36,541 nucleotides of DNA from Stutzerimonas azotifigens DSM 17556 (GTDB taxonomy: Bacteria; Pseudomonadota; Gammaproteobacteria; Pseudomonadales; Pseudomonadaceae), in assembly GCF_000425625.1 (NCBI RefSeq), contig NZ_KE384418.1:88734-125274 (forward strand). Direction: 5' to 3'. The position numbers were made by a program, and so were the translations under genes. Positions 1 to 8,477 of the stretch are shown here, in pieces (the first letter of the stretch is position 1; every line of letters starts with the position of its first letter). The notes under the pieces were generated by a model. It was not told the DNA's origin. It made no database searches and saw only the letters and a list, made by a program, of their open reading frames with translations.

Positions 1-126
1 GCCCGGCACCGTGCCGGCGCGGTCGCAGGCAGAGCCTGCTCCTACGGGTGTGCGTCGCAGCTACAGGCAGCGGGTCGCGCTTTTCCCTTCTCCCGGCGGG
101 AGAAGGTGGCCCGCAGGGCCGGATGA
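1..126. repeat. Composite extragenic repeat, left copy (REP plus TTCTCCC hairpin)
   Basis: Two short palindromic units lie side by side. The first is a REP-type hairpin, GCAGGC-AGA-GCCTGC at 25-39, followed by TCCTAC. The second is a hairpin CTTCTCCC-GGC-GGGAGAAG near 87-105, followed by GTGGCCCGCAGGGCCGGATGAGGG. The same two units in the same order recur at 8478-8869, on the far side of the TRAP/kinase module. No gene is apparent from 1 to about 222; the DctP stop codon is at 223. Confidence 0.8.
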
Positions 127-222
127 GGGAGGAGAGTACCAAGCCCTCGCCCCCCAACCCTCTACCGGACCGCGACAGGGCGGTGATCCCTTCGCGATCG
201 AGACCTCACGCTGACGCGCCCG

Positions 223-1314
223 TCAGTAGCGGTAGGGCACGCCGGCCTTTTCCATCACGGCGGTGTACTGCTTGAAGATCTCGACGACCTTGGCGCAACG
301 CGGGCTGGTGGCGGCGATCTCGTCCCAGAAGCCCTCGGCGTCCTTGACCACCTGGTTCCATTCCTCCTGCGGGATGGTGGTCAGCTCCATCTTCTTGCCT
401 TCCACACGCAGCTTGGCCTCGCCGCCCCAGTACCAGACCTGCCGGTAGTAGTGCGACTGGTCGATGGTGGAGAAATAGAGCTGCTTGAGGTGCTCGGGGA
501 CCTTCGACCAGCTCTCGCTGTTGACGAAATACGAGCCGCACCAGGCGCCGGTGACGTTGTTCGACAGGGCGTACTTGCAGATGTCCGCCCAGCCCACCTC
601 GTAGGCCTCGGTGAAGCCGCACCAGGCCACGCCGTCCAGCTCGCCGGTCTGCAGCGCCACCTCGACGTCGTCCCACGGCACGGTGACCGGAATCAGGCCG
701 TAGCGGGAGAGGAACTTGCCGGCGGTGGGCACGCCGAACACGCGCTTGCCCTTCATGTCGGCCAGCGAGCGGATCGGCTCCTTGGTGAAGATGTGCAGCG
801 GATCCCAGGCGCCGGCGCTGAGCCATTCGACGCCCTTCACCTCGCCATAGGCCTCGGCCCAGATCTCGTTCAGGCCGTACTGCTGGAACAGCACCGGCAG
901 GTCGAGGCTGTAGCGGGTGGAGAAGGGGAAGTAGCCGCCGAACACCGAGATGTCCACCGGCGAGGCCATGGTCGCGTCGTCCGACTGCACCGCGTCGATG
1001 GTGCCGTTCTGCAGCGCGCGGAACAGCTCGGCGGTGGGTACCAGCTGGTCGGCGTAGTAGAGGTCGATGACCATCTCGCCGTTGGCGGCCTTGTTGAAGG
1101 CCTCGATCTGCGGCTTGATCACGTGGGCGCCCAGCGGGGCGCCGGAGTAGGTCTGCAGGCGCCAGCGGATCGGCCCGCTCTGGGCGTTGATGTAGGGTGC
1201 GCCGATCGCGCTGGCGGCGACGGCCGCGCCGCCGGCCGCGGCCTGGCGCAGGAAGCTGCGGCGGCTGTGGCTGGCGTCTTCGGTGCCCGCGGTCTTCTTC
1301 GTTTCATCGGTCAT
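223..1314 (-). CDS. dctP: TRAP transporter substrate-binding protein, DctP family
   Basis: This is the periplasmic solute receptor of a tripartite ATP-independent (TRAP) transporter and delivers its ligand to the DctQ/DctM permease encoded just upstream. The 363-residue protein begins with a twin-arginine signal (S-R-R-S-F-L-R at residues 17-23, then an Ala/Gly-rich stretch ending near APYINAQ), so it is probably exported folded. The DctP fold is recognisable by GKRVFGVPTAGKFLSRYG in the middle and by the regular spacing of the lobes. I chose the ATG at 1314 because AAGGAA lies just before it; an upstream in-frame start at 1386 would put 24 unlikely residues before the Tat signal. It is the last gene of the leftward operon. 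The ligand is unknown; the divergent kinase and oxidoreductases suggest a polyol-like or related small molecule, but most characterised DctP ligands are carboxylates. Confidence 0.9.
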   Translation of the reverse strand: MTDETKKTAGTEDASHSRRSFLRQAAAGGAAVAASAIGAPYINAQSGPIRWRLQTYSGAPLGAHVIKPQIEAFNKAANGEMVIDLYYADQLVPTAELFRALQNGTIDAVQSDDATMASPVDISVFGGYFPFSTRYSLDLPVLFQQYGLNEIWAEAYGEVKGVEWLSAGAWDPLHIFTKEPIRSLADMKGKRVFGVPTAGKFLSRYGLIPVTVPWDDVEVALQTGELDGVAWCGFTEAYEVGWADICKYALSNNVTGAWCGSYFVNSESWSKVPEHLKQLYFSTIDQSHYYRQVWYWGGEAKLRVEGKKMELTTIPQEEWNQVVKDAEGFWDEIAATSPRCAKVVEIFKQYTAVMEKAGVPYRY

Positions 1315-1382
1315 GGTGCGTTCCTTCTTGTATGAGCGTGGACGATTGGAAGCGCTCGACGCCCCGCGTCGAGCGAGGCAGT

Positions 1383-2705
1383 TCAACGGCCGGATACCGC
1401 GTGGGGCAGCCAGAGGGCCAATTGCGGGAAGACCATGATCATCACCAGGGTGAAGACCATGATCACCACGATCGGCGAGATCGATTTATAGATGTCCAGC
1501 AGGGTGATTTCCTTGGGCGCCATGGCGCGCATGAGGAACAGGTTGTAGCCGAAGGGCGGGGTGATGTAGGCGATCTGGCAGGTGATGGTGTAGAGCACGC
1601 CATACCAGATCGCGTCGAAGCCCAGCGCCTTGACCATGGGGATGTACAGCGGAGCGACGATCACCAGCATGGCGGTGTCGTCGAGGAACATCCCGAGCAC
1701 GATGAACGACAGCTGCATCAGGATCAGGATTTCCCAGGGCGACAGGCCCCAGTCGTTGAGGAACAGCCCCTGCAGCGCGCGCGAGGCGCCCAGGCCGTCG
1801 AAGATCGAGCCGAAGGCCAGCGCCGCGAGGATGATCCACAGGAACATGCAGGAGATGCCCAGGGTCTTGCGCGCGGCCTCCTGCAGGATCGCCCAGCTCA
1901 GCCGACGCTTCCACCAGGCGGCGAGGGTCGCGGCGGTGGCGCCGACCGCCGAGCTCTCCACCAGGCTGGTGATGCCCATGACGAACAGCCCGGTCATGAA
2001 GAAGAAGATCAGGAAGGGGATGACGCCGGCGCGCAGCAGCTTGAGCTTCTCGGCGCGCGGCATGTTCAGCTCTTGCTCCGAGACCAGCGGCGCCAGGTGC
2101 GGCTGCAGGCGGCAGCGCACCACCACGTAAATCAGGAACAGCGAGGCCATGAGCAGGCCCGGGATCACCCCGGCGAGCCACAGCTGGCTGACCGGCTGCC
2201 GCGCGATCATGCCGTAGAGCACCATCACCACGCTCGGCGGGATGAGGATGCCGAGGCTGCTGCCGCCCTGGACGATGCCGGAGATGAGCTTCTTGTCGTA
2301 GCCGCGGCGCAGCATCTCCGGCAGCGCGATGGTGGCGCCGATGGCCATGCCGGCCACGCTCAGGCCGTTCATCGCCGAGATGATCACCATCAGCAGCAGG
2401 GTGCCGATCGCCAGCCCGCCGCGCACGCGGCCGAACCAGACGTGGAACATGCGGTAGAGGTCCTCGGCGATGCCCGAGTCGGCGAGGATGTAGCCCATGT
2501 AGATGAACAGGGGCAGGGTCAGCATCGGGTACCAGGAGAACAGCTTGAAGGCGGCGTTGAAGGGCATTTCCACCGCGCCCTGGCCGTACAGCAGCAGGGC
2601 CGCGCCGGCGGCGACGAAGCCGATGGCGGCGAACACGCGCTGCCCCGTGAGCAGCATCAGCATCATGGTCGCGAACAGCAGCAGGGCGATCATTTCGTAG
2701 CTCAT
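1383..2705 (-). CDS. dctM: TRAP transporter large permease, DctM family
   Basis: This 440-residue integral membrane protein is the transport channel of the TRAP system and uses the ion gradient to import the solute carried by DctP. It consists almost wholly of hydrophobic segments, starting with MSYEMIALLLFATMMLML. It has typical DctM motifs such as GGSSLGILIPPSVVMVLYG in the middle and an ITPPFGYNLFLMRA-like stretch near the end. The ATG at 2703-2705 overlaps the TGA of DctQ (TGATG), so the two are translationally coupled. A long upstream extension in the same frame is only the shadow of DctQ. About 70 bases separate its end from DctP. Confidence 0.93.
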   Translation of the reverse strand: MSYEMIALLLFATMMLMLLTGQRVFAAIGFVAAGAALLLYGQGAVEMPFNAAFKLFSWYPMLTLPLFIYMGYILADSGIAEDLYRMFHVWFGRVRGGLAIGTLLLMVIISAMNGLSVAGMAIGATIALPEMLRRGYDKKLISGIVQGGSSLGILIPPSVVMVLYGMIARQPVSQLWLAGVIPGLLMASLFLIYVVVRCRLQPHLAPLVSEQELNMPRAEKLKLLRAGVIPFLIFFFMTGLFVMGITSLVESSAVGATAATLAAWWKRRLSWAILQEAARKTLGISCMFLWIILAALAFGSIFDGLGASRALQGLFLNDWGLSPWEILILMQLSFIVLGMFLDDTAMLVIVAPLYIPMVKALGFDAIWYGVLYTITCQIAYITPPFGYNLFLMRAMAPKEITLLDIYKSISPIVVIMVFTLVMIMVFPQLALWLPHAVSGR

Positions 2706-3214
2706 CAGAGGTGCGCTCCTCGCGCCTTGGCGACATCCTTGAAGAAGATCGAGAGCGCCTGCATGAGCATCAGGACGATGGCGCAGACCATGATCACCTT
2801 GATCGGCACCATCGACGGGTTCCAGATCGAGAAATTGCGCTGGTTGGTCTCGATGGCGTAGCGCGTGCTGGAGATCGAGCCGATCAGCAGCACGGTCAGG
2901 AAGAACATCAGGCACAGGTCGGTGAGCACGTCCAGGCGCGCCTTGGCCTTGTCGCTCAGGTGCGAATAGATCAGGTCCATGCGCACGTGGCTGTCGTTGT
3001 TCAGCGAGTAGGCGCCGCCGGCGAAGTAGTAGGCGGCGAGGGTGAACTGGGCGAACTCGATGCACCAGTGCAGCGGGATGTCGATCAGGTTGCGGGCGAT
3101 GGCGCTGAGCAGCAGCACGCCGATCAGCACGAACACCAGGTTCATCGCCACCAGCCCGACCCAGCGCGAGATCTGGTCCATCTGGTGAACGTAAAGTCGT
3201 ATCAGGTTGCCCAT
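2705..3214 (-). CDS. dctQ: TRAP transporter small permease, DctQ family
   Basis: This 169-residue membrane protein is the small subunit that partners DctM. Four hydrophobic segments are visible: around residues 17-40 (WVGLVAMNLVFVLIGVLLLS), about 50-70, about 90-110 and about 130-150. That is the usual topology and length for DctQ. A GAGGGAG ribosome-binding site precedes the ATG at 3214. It lies 37 bases after the DeoR-family regulator and overlaps DctM, so regulator, DctQ, DctM and DctP are likely one leftward operon. Confidence 0.9.
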   Translation of the reverse strand: MGNLIRLYVHQMDQISRWVGLVAMNLVFVLIGVLLLSAIARNLIDIPLHWCIEFAQFTLAAYYFAGGAYSLNNDSHVRMDLIYSHLSDKAKARLDVLTDLCLMFFLTVLLIGSISSTRYAIETNQRNFSIWNPSMVPIKVIMVCAIVLMLMQALSIFFKDVAKARGAHL

Positions 3215-3251
3215 TTCGCTCCCTCGAATGCGTGGCGTTTGGCGGTCGTGT

Positions 3252-4004
3252 TCATGCCGAGATCACCGTGGCGCCGGCGCGCCCCAGGGCGACCTTGAGG
3301 GCCGTCGGCGGCACCGTGTCGGTGATCAGCAGGTCGATGCGTTCAAGGTCGCAGACGCGGAAGGGCGCCTGGCGGCCAAGCTTGGAGGCGTCGGCAACCA
3401 CGATCAGCTGGCGCGCATGTGCCAGCATGGCGTGTGCCACTTCCGCCTCCTGCGGGTTGAAATCGGTGATGCCGGCCTCGGCGTCCAGCCCGCCGACGGT
3501 CAGCAGCGCGTAGTCGGCGCGAAACCGGCCGACCTGCTCGATGGCCTGCGGGCCGACCGTCTGCAGGTTGTCCTGGCGGAACAGGCCGCCGAGCAGGTAG
3601 ACGTCGGCCTGCTCGCCGATCTCGCTGGCGATGCGGCAGGAGTTGGTGATCACCGTCAACCCGCCGATGCGCGCCAGCACCGCGGCGGCGGCGAGGGTGG
3701 TGGAGCCGGTGTCGACGAACAGCGTGTCGCCGGGCTTGACCACCCCGGCCAGGCGCTCGGCGATGCGCGCCTTGGCCTCGCGGCCCTCGGTCATGCGCTG
3801 CTGGAAGCTGCCCTCGCGGTCCGGCCGGCGCTTGCGCGCGCCGCCGTGCACCTTCAGCACCGCGCCATCCTCGGCGAGCAGCGCGAGGTCGCGGCGGACG
3901 GTCTCGGCCGACACGCCGAAGGTCTGCATGAGCTCCTCGACCGAGGCCTGGCCGCGCTGTTCGATGAAACTGTGGATGCGAATCCTGCGCTCGCGTGGTG
4001 TCAC
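3252..4004 (-). CDS. DeoR/GlpR-family transcriptional regulator
   Basis: This 250-residue protein is a sugar-phosphate-responsive repressor of the DeoR family. The N-terminal winged helix covers residues about 5-58, with the family hallmark VSAETVRRDLALLAEDG followed by KVHGGA. The C-terminal DeoRC effector domain follows, including DTGSTT near residue 94 and GADYALL-type blocks later. The start is GTG, preceded by a strong AAGGAGAGGA site. It heads the TRAP operon and lies divergent to the oxidoreductase/kinase operon, so it probably controls both from the 333-bp intergenic region. DeoRC domains usually sense phosphorylated sugars or polyols, which fits the kinase product as inducer; that is inference. 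Confidence 0.92.
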   Translation of the reverse strand: MTPRERRIRIHSFIEQRGQASVEELMQTFGVSAETVRRDLALLAEDGAVLKVHGGARKRRPDREGSFQQRMTEGREAKARIAERLAGVVKPGDTLFVDTGSTTLAAAAVLARIGGLTVITNSCRIASEIGEQADVYLLGGLFRQDNLQTVGPQAIEQVGRFRADYALLTVGGLDAEAGITDFNPQEAEVAHAMLAHARQLIVVADASKLGRQAPFRVCDLERIDLLITDTVPPTALKVALGRAGATVISA

Positions 4005-4337
4005 GTCCTCTCCTTTTGCGCCCTTCGTTGAAGCACGTGCGCGCCTTTATGGTGCGGTGGACGGCCAATCGGTTGACCGTTCGGTCGTTTATACTGGCGC
4101 TCTGCCCATTCGGGCAAATCCGGAAAAAGCGTTGTCTATCAAGGCCGATCCACCCAGCATAGCCTCGAGGTGGCGATATGCCGGGGTGTTTGCAGCATAG
4201 AGCAATGCAAGGATGGGTCCAGTTCTTGCTCTGTTTTCGGGCAGGTGCTTGCCACGGGCAGGGTCAATAAGTGACTGTTCGGGCGACCATATCGACATTG
4301 CCATCGCCAAAACGGCCGAGGTCACAGGGAGACTCGA
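4005..4337. promoter_or_regulatory. Divergent control region between the DeoR/TRAP and oxidoreductase/kinase operons
   Basis: No gene is evident in these 333 bases. An imperfect dyad GACCG-TT-CGGTC sits at 4075-4086, next to a TATACT hexamer at 4090-4095. A small GCCC-ATTC-GGGC dyad follows near 4105-4116. The 4075-4086 dyad is the best operator candidate, but it does not look like a classic GlpR site. A good -35 box at proper spacing to TATACT was not found. The AGGGA ribosome-binding site for the rightward operon is at 4326-4330. Confidence 0.45.
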
Positions 4338-5765
4338 ATGGAAATCGGGCTGGATCAGGGGCACGGCGACGCCCGGTTCGACGTCGCCATCATCGGCGCC
4401 GGCGTGATCGGCTGCGCCATGGCGCGCCGTTTCACCCTCGAGGGCGCCCGGGTGGTCGTGCTGGAGAAGGCCACGGACGTGCTCGACGGCGCCTCCAAGG
4501 GCAACAGCGCCATCCTGCACACCGGCTTCGACGCGCCGGAAAACTCGCTCGAGCTCACCTGCGTGCGCCAGGGCTATGCCGAATACCGTCAGATCCACGA
4601 GGCGCTCAACCTGCCGCTCGACCCCTGCGGCGCGCTGGTGCTGGCCTGGAGCGAAGAGCAGGAAGCCGAGCTGGCCGGCCTGATGGCGCAGGCCCGGCGC
4701 AACGGCATCGACGACCTGGAGCGGCTGGACCGGGCGCAGGTGCTGCAGCGCGAGCCGAACCTGGCCGAGGGGGTGGTCGGCGGCTTCCGGGTGCCGGGCG
4801 AAAGCCTGATCGACCCCTGGTCGGCGCCGCATGCCTATCTGTTGCAGGCGCTGCTCAACGGCGCCGAGCTGCGCCTTGGCTGCGCGCTGCAGGAGGCGCG
4901 GTTCGAGGGTGACCGCTGGCAGCTGCGCACCAGCCGTGGCGAGGTGGTGGCACGCACCGTGATCAACTGCGCCGGGCTGTACGGCGACCGGGTCGAGGAA
5001 ATGCTGCTCGGCGGCGCCAGCTTCCGCCTGCATCCGCGCAAGGGGCAGTTCATCGTCTACGACAAGAGCGCCGGGCGCCTGCTGCAGCACATCGTGCTGC
5101 CGGTGCCGACGCCGATCACCAAGGGCGTGGTGGTGTGCCGTACGGTGTACGGCAACCTGCTGGTCGGGCCGACCGCCGAGGAGCAGGACGACCGCGACGC
5201 GGCATTGCTCGAGCAGGACAAGCTCGAACAACTGCGCGCGCGCGGCGAGGCGATCCTCCCGGCGCTGGCCGGGCACCCGGTCACCGCGCTCTATGCCGGC
5301 CTGCGCCCGGCCACCGAGCGCAAGGACTACCGCATCACCGCGCATCCGCTGCGCCACTACATCGCCGTCGGCGGCATCCGCTCCACCGGGCTCAGTTCCG
5401 CGCTCGGCACGGCGCGCTATGTCTATGCGCTCTACGAGCGCGAGCTCGGCGCCTGGCACGGCGGGCTCGCCGAGCCGGTGCTGCCGCGCATGCCGAACAT
5501 CAGCGAATGCGCCCCGCGCGCCTGGCAGGCGCCGGGCAACGGCGGCATCGTCTGTCATTGCGAACGGGTCACCCGCGGCGAGATCGAGGCCGCCCTCGGC
5601 GGGCCGCTGGCGGCACACACACTGGCCGGCCTCAAGCGGCGCACGCGGGTCACCATGGGCCGCTGCCAAGGCTATTACTGCAGCGCGGCGCTGGCCGAAC
5701 TGACCGAGGGGCGGCTGGACCCGCCGCTCGGCGAACGTCTGCCGGGAGGGCACGGACATGCCTGA
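4338..5765 (+). CDS. GlpA-like FAD-dependent oxidoreductase with C-terminal [2Fe-2S] (BFD-like) domain
   Basis: This 475-residue flavoprotein resembles the large subunit of anaerobic glycerol-3-phosphate dehydrogenase and related DAO-type oxidases. The FAD-binding Rossmann motif IIGAGVIGCAMARR is at residues about 18-31. The DAO domain runs to about residue 370, with the GLRPATERKDYRI block and GIRSTGLSSALGTA near its end. The C-terminal domain has four cysteines, C406-x-C408 and C443-x4-C448, in the pattern of BFD-like [2Fe-2S] domains. The ATG at 4338 has AGGGA seven bases upstream, and the gene overlaps the next by 8 bases. It probably oxidises the phosphorylated product of the kinase, or its unphosphorylated substrate, passing electrons through the iron-sulfur centre. 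The exact substrate is not readable; glycerol-3-phosphate is one possibility. Confidence 0.87.
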   Translation: MEIGLDQGHGDARFDVAIIGAGVIGCAMARRFTLEGARVVVLEKATDVLDGASKGNSAILHTGFDAPENSLELTCVRQGYAEYRQIHEALNLPLDPCGALVLAWSEEQEAELAGLMAQARRNGIDDLERLDRAQVLQREPNLAEGVVGGFRVPGESLIDPWSAPHAYLLQALLNGAELRLGCALQEARFEGDRWQLRTSRGEVVARTVINCAGLYGDRVEEMLLGGASFRLHPRKGQFIVYDKSAGRLLQHIVLPVPTPITKGVVVCRTVYGNLLVGPTAEEQDDRDAALLEQDKLEQLRARGEAILPALAGHPVTALYAGLRPATERKDYRITAHPLRHYIAVGGIRSTGLSSALGTARYVYALYERELGAWHGGLAEPVLPRMPNISECAPRAWQAPGNGGIVCHCERVTRGEIEAALGGPLAAHTLAGLKRRTRVTMGRCQGYYCSAALAELTEGRLDPPLGERLPGGHGHA

Positions 5766-6999
5766 GCTGGGTTACTGGGACGTCGCCGTCGTCGGCGGCG
5801 GACCCGCCGGGTTGGCCGCGGCCACCGCCCTGCGCGAACAGGGCGTGCGCGACGTGGTGGTACTCGAGCGCGACGCCGAGGCCGGCGGCGTGCCGCGGCA
5901 CTGCGGCCACTATCCGTTCGGCATGCGCGAATTCCGGCGCCTGCTCAAGGGCCCGCAGCTGGCGCAGCGACTGGTCTTCCAGGCGCTGGAAGCGGGCGTG
6001 CGGATCATCACCGGGGCCTCGGTGATGGCGCTGGAGGCGGGGCCTAGCCTGCTGGTCTCGACCGATGCCGGCGTGCAACGGCTGGACGCGCGGCGCATCC
6101 TGCTCGCCACCGGCGTGCGCGAAACGCCGCGCTCGGCGCGCCTGATCGGCGGCACCAAGCCGGGCGGGGTAATCACCACCGGCGCCCTGCAGGGCATGGT
6201 CTACCTGGCCGGGCGCCGGCCGTTCCGGCGACCGGTCGTGCTCGGCACCGAGCTGGTCTCCTATTCGGCCCTGCTCACCTGCCGCGGTGCCGGCATCCGC
6301 CCGCGGGCGATGATCGAGGAGGGCGCCCGGCCGACCGCCTGGCAGGCGGCCAATCTGCTGCCGCGGGCGCTGGGCGTGGAGACGCTGTTCTCCACGCGGG
6401 TGGTGGCCATCCACGGTCGCGAGCAGGTGACCGGCATCGACCTGCTCACGCCCGACGGGCCGCGGCATCTGGAAACCGACGGGGTGATCGTCTCCGGGCG
6501 CTTCCAGCCCGAGGCCAGCCTGCTGCGCGACAGCCACCTGCTGCTCGACCCCGGCACCGGCGGGCCGCGGGTCGACCAGTTCGGGCGCTGCTCGGACCCC
6601 GACTACTTCGCCGCCGGCAACCTGCTGCGCCCGGTGGAAACCGCCGGCTGGTGCTGGAGCGAGGGGCGCCGGGTCGCCGCCGCCCTGGCGCGCGACCTGC
6701 ACGAGACGCTGCCGATCGGCTCGGCGATGAACCTGCAGCTCGACCCGGCCCTGCGCTACGTGCTGCCGCAACGCATCGAGCCGGTGGCCGAAGGCGGCCT
6801 GGCCGGCGCGCTGGAGCATCTGCAACTGCGCGTGGCGACGCCGCTGAAAGGGCGCCTGCGGGTCATGCACGAGGACCGCTGCCTGTGGCAGGGGCGCCTG
6901 AACGCGCTGCCCGAGCGCCGCGTGCTCATTCCCATCGCGCCGCTGAGCGCGCTGCCGCCCGGCGCGCAGGTGGCCATCCGCCTGGAGCCCGAGCGATGA
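5758..6999 (+). CDS. NAD(P)/FAD-dependent oxidoreductase, partner of the GlpA-like protein
   Basis: This 413-residue Pyr_redox_2-type flavoprotein has an N-terminal FAD motif VVGGGPAGLAAATALREQG (residues about 11-29), an ATGVRETPRSARL block near residue 118, and a second nucleotide-binding region around PVVLGTELVSYSALL. A FAD-binding GRFQPEASLL-type motif comes later. The last roughly 100 residues form an extra C-terminal region. Known operons in other bacteria place such a protein between a GlpA/GlpO-type oxidoreductase and a glycerol-kinase-like gene, and the order here is the same. It overlaps both neighbours, so subunit or partner status is likely. It may transfer electrons from the GlpA-like protein to NAD(P) or another acceptor; this is inferred from context. 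Confidence 0.85.
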   Translation: MPELGYWDVAVVGGGPAGLAAATALREQGVRDVVVLERDAEAGGVPRHCGHYPFGMREFRRLLKGPQLAQRLVFQALEAGVRIITGASVMALEAGPSLLVSTDAGVQRLDARRILLATGVRETPRSARLIGGTKPGGVITTGALQGMVYLAGRRPFRRPVVLGTELVSYSALLTCRGAGIRPRAMIEEGARPTAWQAANLLPRALGVETLFSTRVVAIHGREQVTGIDLLTPDGPRHLETDGVIVSGRFQPEASLLRDSHLLLDPGTGGPRVDQFGRCSDPDYFAAGNLLRPVETAGWCWSEGRRVAAALARDLHETLPIGSAMNLQLDPALRYVLPQRIEPVAEGGLAGALEHLQLRVATPLKGRLRVMHEDRCLWQGRLNALPERRVLIPIAPLSALPPGAQVAIRLEPER

Positions 7000-8411
7000 A
7001 GGTGCTGGCGATCGATCAAGGCACCACCAGCACGCGCGGCTTCGTGTACACCACCGACGGCGCGCGCAGCCTCGTGCACAGCCACGAGCAGCAGGTCTGG
7101 CATCCGCAGCCCGGCTGGGTCGAGCAGGACCCGGAGGAACTGCTGGCGGCCATCGGCCAGTGCCTGGCCCGGACGCCGGACGTCGATGCGCTCGCGCTGG
7201 CCAACCAGGGCGAAAGCTGCCTGGCCTGGGACGCGCTGGACGGCCGGCCGCTCACCCGGCTGATCGTCTGGCAGGACGACCGCACCCGCGAACGCACCGA
7301 GGCGCTGCGCCGGCAGGGCGTGGAGGCCCTGTCGCTGGAGCGCTGCGGATTGCCGCTGGACCCGTATTTCTCCGCCTCCAAGCTCGGCTGGATTCTCGAG
7401 CAGGTCCCCGAGGCACGTGCACTGCACCGCGCCGGGCGGCTGCGCCTCGGCACCAGCGACGCCTTCTTCCTCGACCGGCTGTGCGGGCGCTTCGTCACCG
7501 ACGTCACCACCGCGGCGCGCACCGGGCTGCTCGACCTGCGCAGCGGCGCCTGGGATGCCGATCTCTGCGCGCTGTACGGCGTGCCGCTCGAGGCCTTGCC
7601 AGGCATCGTCGATAGCGTCGGCGACTTCGGGGCGCTGCCGGTCGACGGCCGCCAGCTGAGCCTGAGCGTCAGTCTGGTCGACCAGCAGGCCGCACTCTAC
7701 GGGCACGGCTGCCGCGCACCGGGCGACAGCAAGATCACCTTCGGCACCGGTGCCTTCGCCCTCACCGTGGCCGGCCCGCAGCCGCCGGCGGCCGGTCATG
7801 GCCCCCTGCCGACCGTGGCCTGGCGCAAGGCCGGCGAACCCACCGTGTTCGCGCTCGAAGGCGGCGTGTACTGCGCCAGCGCCGCCGTCGACTGGGCGCG
7901 CCGGCTCGGCCTGTTCGACGACTACCGCGCCCTCGAACGGTTCGATGCACCCCCGGCCGTCGAGCGCGGGCTGCTGTTCGTCCCGGCGCTCAGCGGGCTG
8001 GCCTGCCCGCACTGGGACCGCCAGGCGCGCGGCCTGTGGCAGGGCCTGTCGCTGGAGCACGGCCAGGCCGACCTGCTGCAGTCGATCCTCGAAGGCATTG
8101 CCCTGCGCGCGGCCGAGGTGCTGGCCGCCATCGAGCATCGGGTGCCGCTCGCCGGGCCGGTCTCGGTCGACGGCGGCCTGACCCGCAGCCCGTACTTCTG
8201 CCAGTTCCTCGCCACCGTACTCGAGCGCCCGGTGCTGGTCTCGCCCGACCCGGAACTCACCTCGCGCGGGCTGGCGATGCTTGCCTTCGAGGCGCTGGGC
8301 GCGGCGCCGATGCCCGCGCTGACGCCGCGGCGCTTCATGCCGGAGACGGGTGGGGCGCGGTATCGGGAGCGCTTCGCCAGGGCGCTGTCGGCATGCCGGT
8401 CCGGAGAATGA
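6996..8411 (+). CDS. FGGY-family carbohydrate/polyol kinase (glycerol-kinase-like)
   Basis: This 471-residue protein phosphorylates a sugar or polyol using ATP. FGGY features include AIDQGTTSTRGFVY at residues about 5-18, VWQDDRT near residue 90, a GTGAFALTVAG ATP-binding block in the C-terminal domain, GLACPHWDRQARGLWQGLS and VDGGLTRSPYFCQFLA. The ATG at 6996 overlaps the previous stop (ATGA). The sequence is nearer to glycerol kinase than to xylulokinase in its N-terminal block, but the usual glycerol-kinase length is about 500 residues and there is no glpF or classical glpD beside it. The substrate is therefore left open. It is the last gene of the operon. Confidence 0.9.
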   Translation: MKVLAIDQGTTSTRGFVYTTDGARSLVHSHEQQVWHPQPGWVEQDPEELLAAIGQCLARTPDVDALALANQGESCLAWDALDGRPLTRLIVWQDDRTRERTEALRRQGVEALSLERCGLPLDPYFSASKLGWILEQVPEARALHRAGRLRLGTSDAFFLDRLCGRFVTDVTTAARTGLLDLRSGAWDADLCALYGVPLEALPGIVDSVGDFGALPVDGRQLSLSVSLVDQQAALYGHGCRAPGDSKITFGTGAFALTVAGPQPPAAGHGPLPTVAWRKAGEPTVFALEGGVYCASAAVDWARRLGLFDDYRALERFDAPPAVERGLLFVPALSGLACPHWDRQARGLWQGLSLEHGQADLLQSILEGIALRAAEVLAAIEHRVPLAGPVSVDGGLTRSPYFCQFLATVLERPVLVSPDPELTSRGLAMLAFEALGAAPMPALTPRRFMPETGGARYRERFARALSACRSGE

Positions 8412-8428
8412 ACAAGGCATTCTTCTGA

Positions 8429-8464
8429 CTGCGACTGCGACTGCGACTGCGACTGCGGCTGCGG
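8429..8464. repeat. Hexanucleotide tandem repeat (CTGCGA/CTGCGG)n
   Basis: Six consecutive six-base units lie 17 bases after the kinase stop: four CTGCGA followed by two CTGCGG. It is a simple-sequence tract that could vary in copy number. It is outside any recognised gene. Confidence 0.9.
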
Positions 8465-8477
8465 CTCGAAGGCGCGC

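Noticed and set aside
451..1335. Long plus-strand frame opposite DctP
   Set aside because: It is the antisense shadow of a well-supported Tat-exported binding protein; its composition has no family features.
1197..2861. 554-residue plus-strand frame rich in His, Asp and Gln opposite DctM
   Set aside because: The unnatural composition (runs of H, D, E, Q) is the mirror of membrane-protein codons; DctM on the other strand is clear.
4073..4095. A sigma-70 promoter TTGACC ... TATACT for the rightward operon
   Set aside because: The spacing between the hexamers is only 11 bases, too short for a standard promoter.
4089..5759. 556-residue minus-strand frame opposite the GlpA-like gene
   Set aside because: It is a high-GC shadow; the plus-strand flavoprotein has FAD and [2Fe-2S] motifs.
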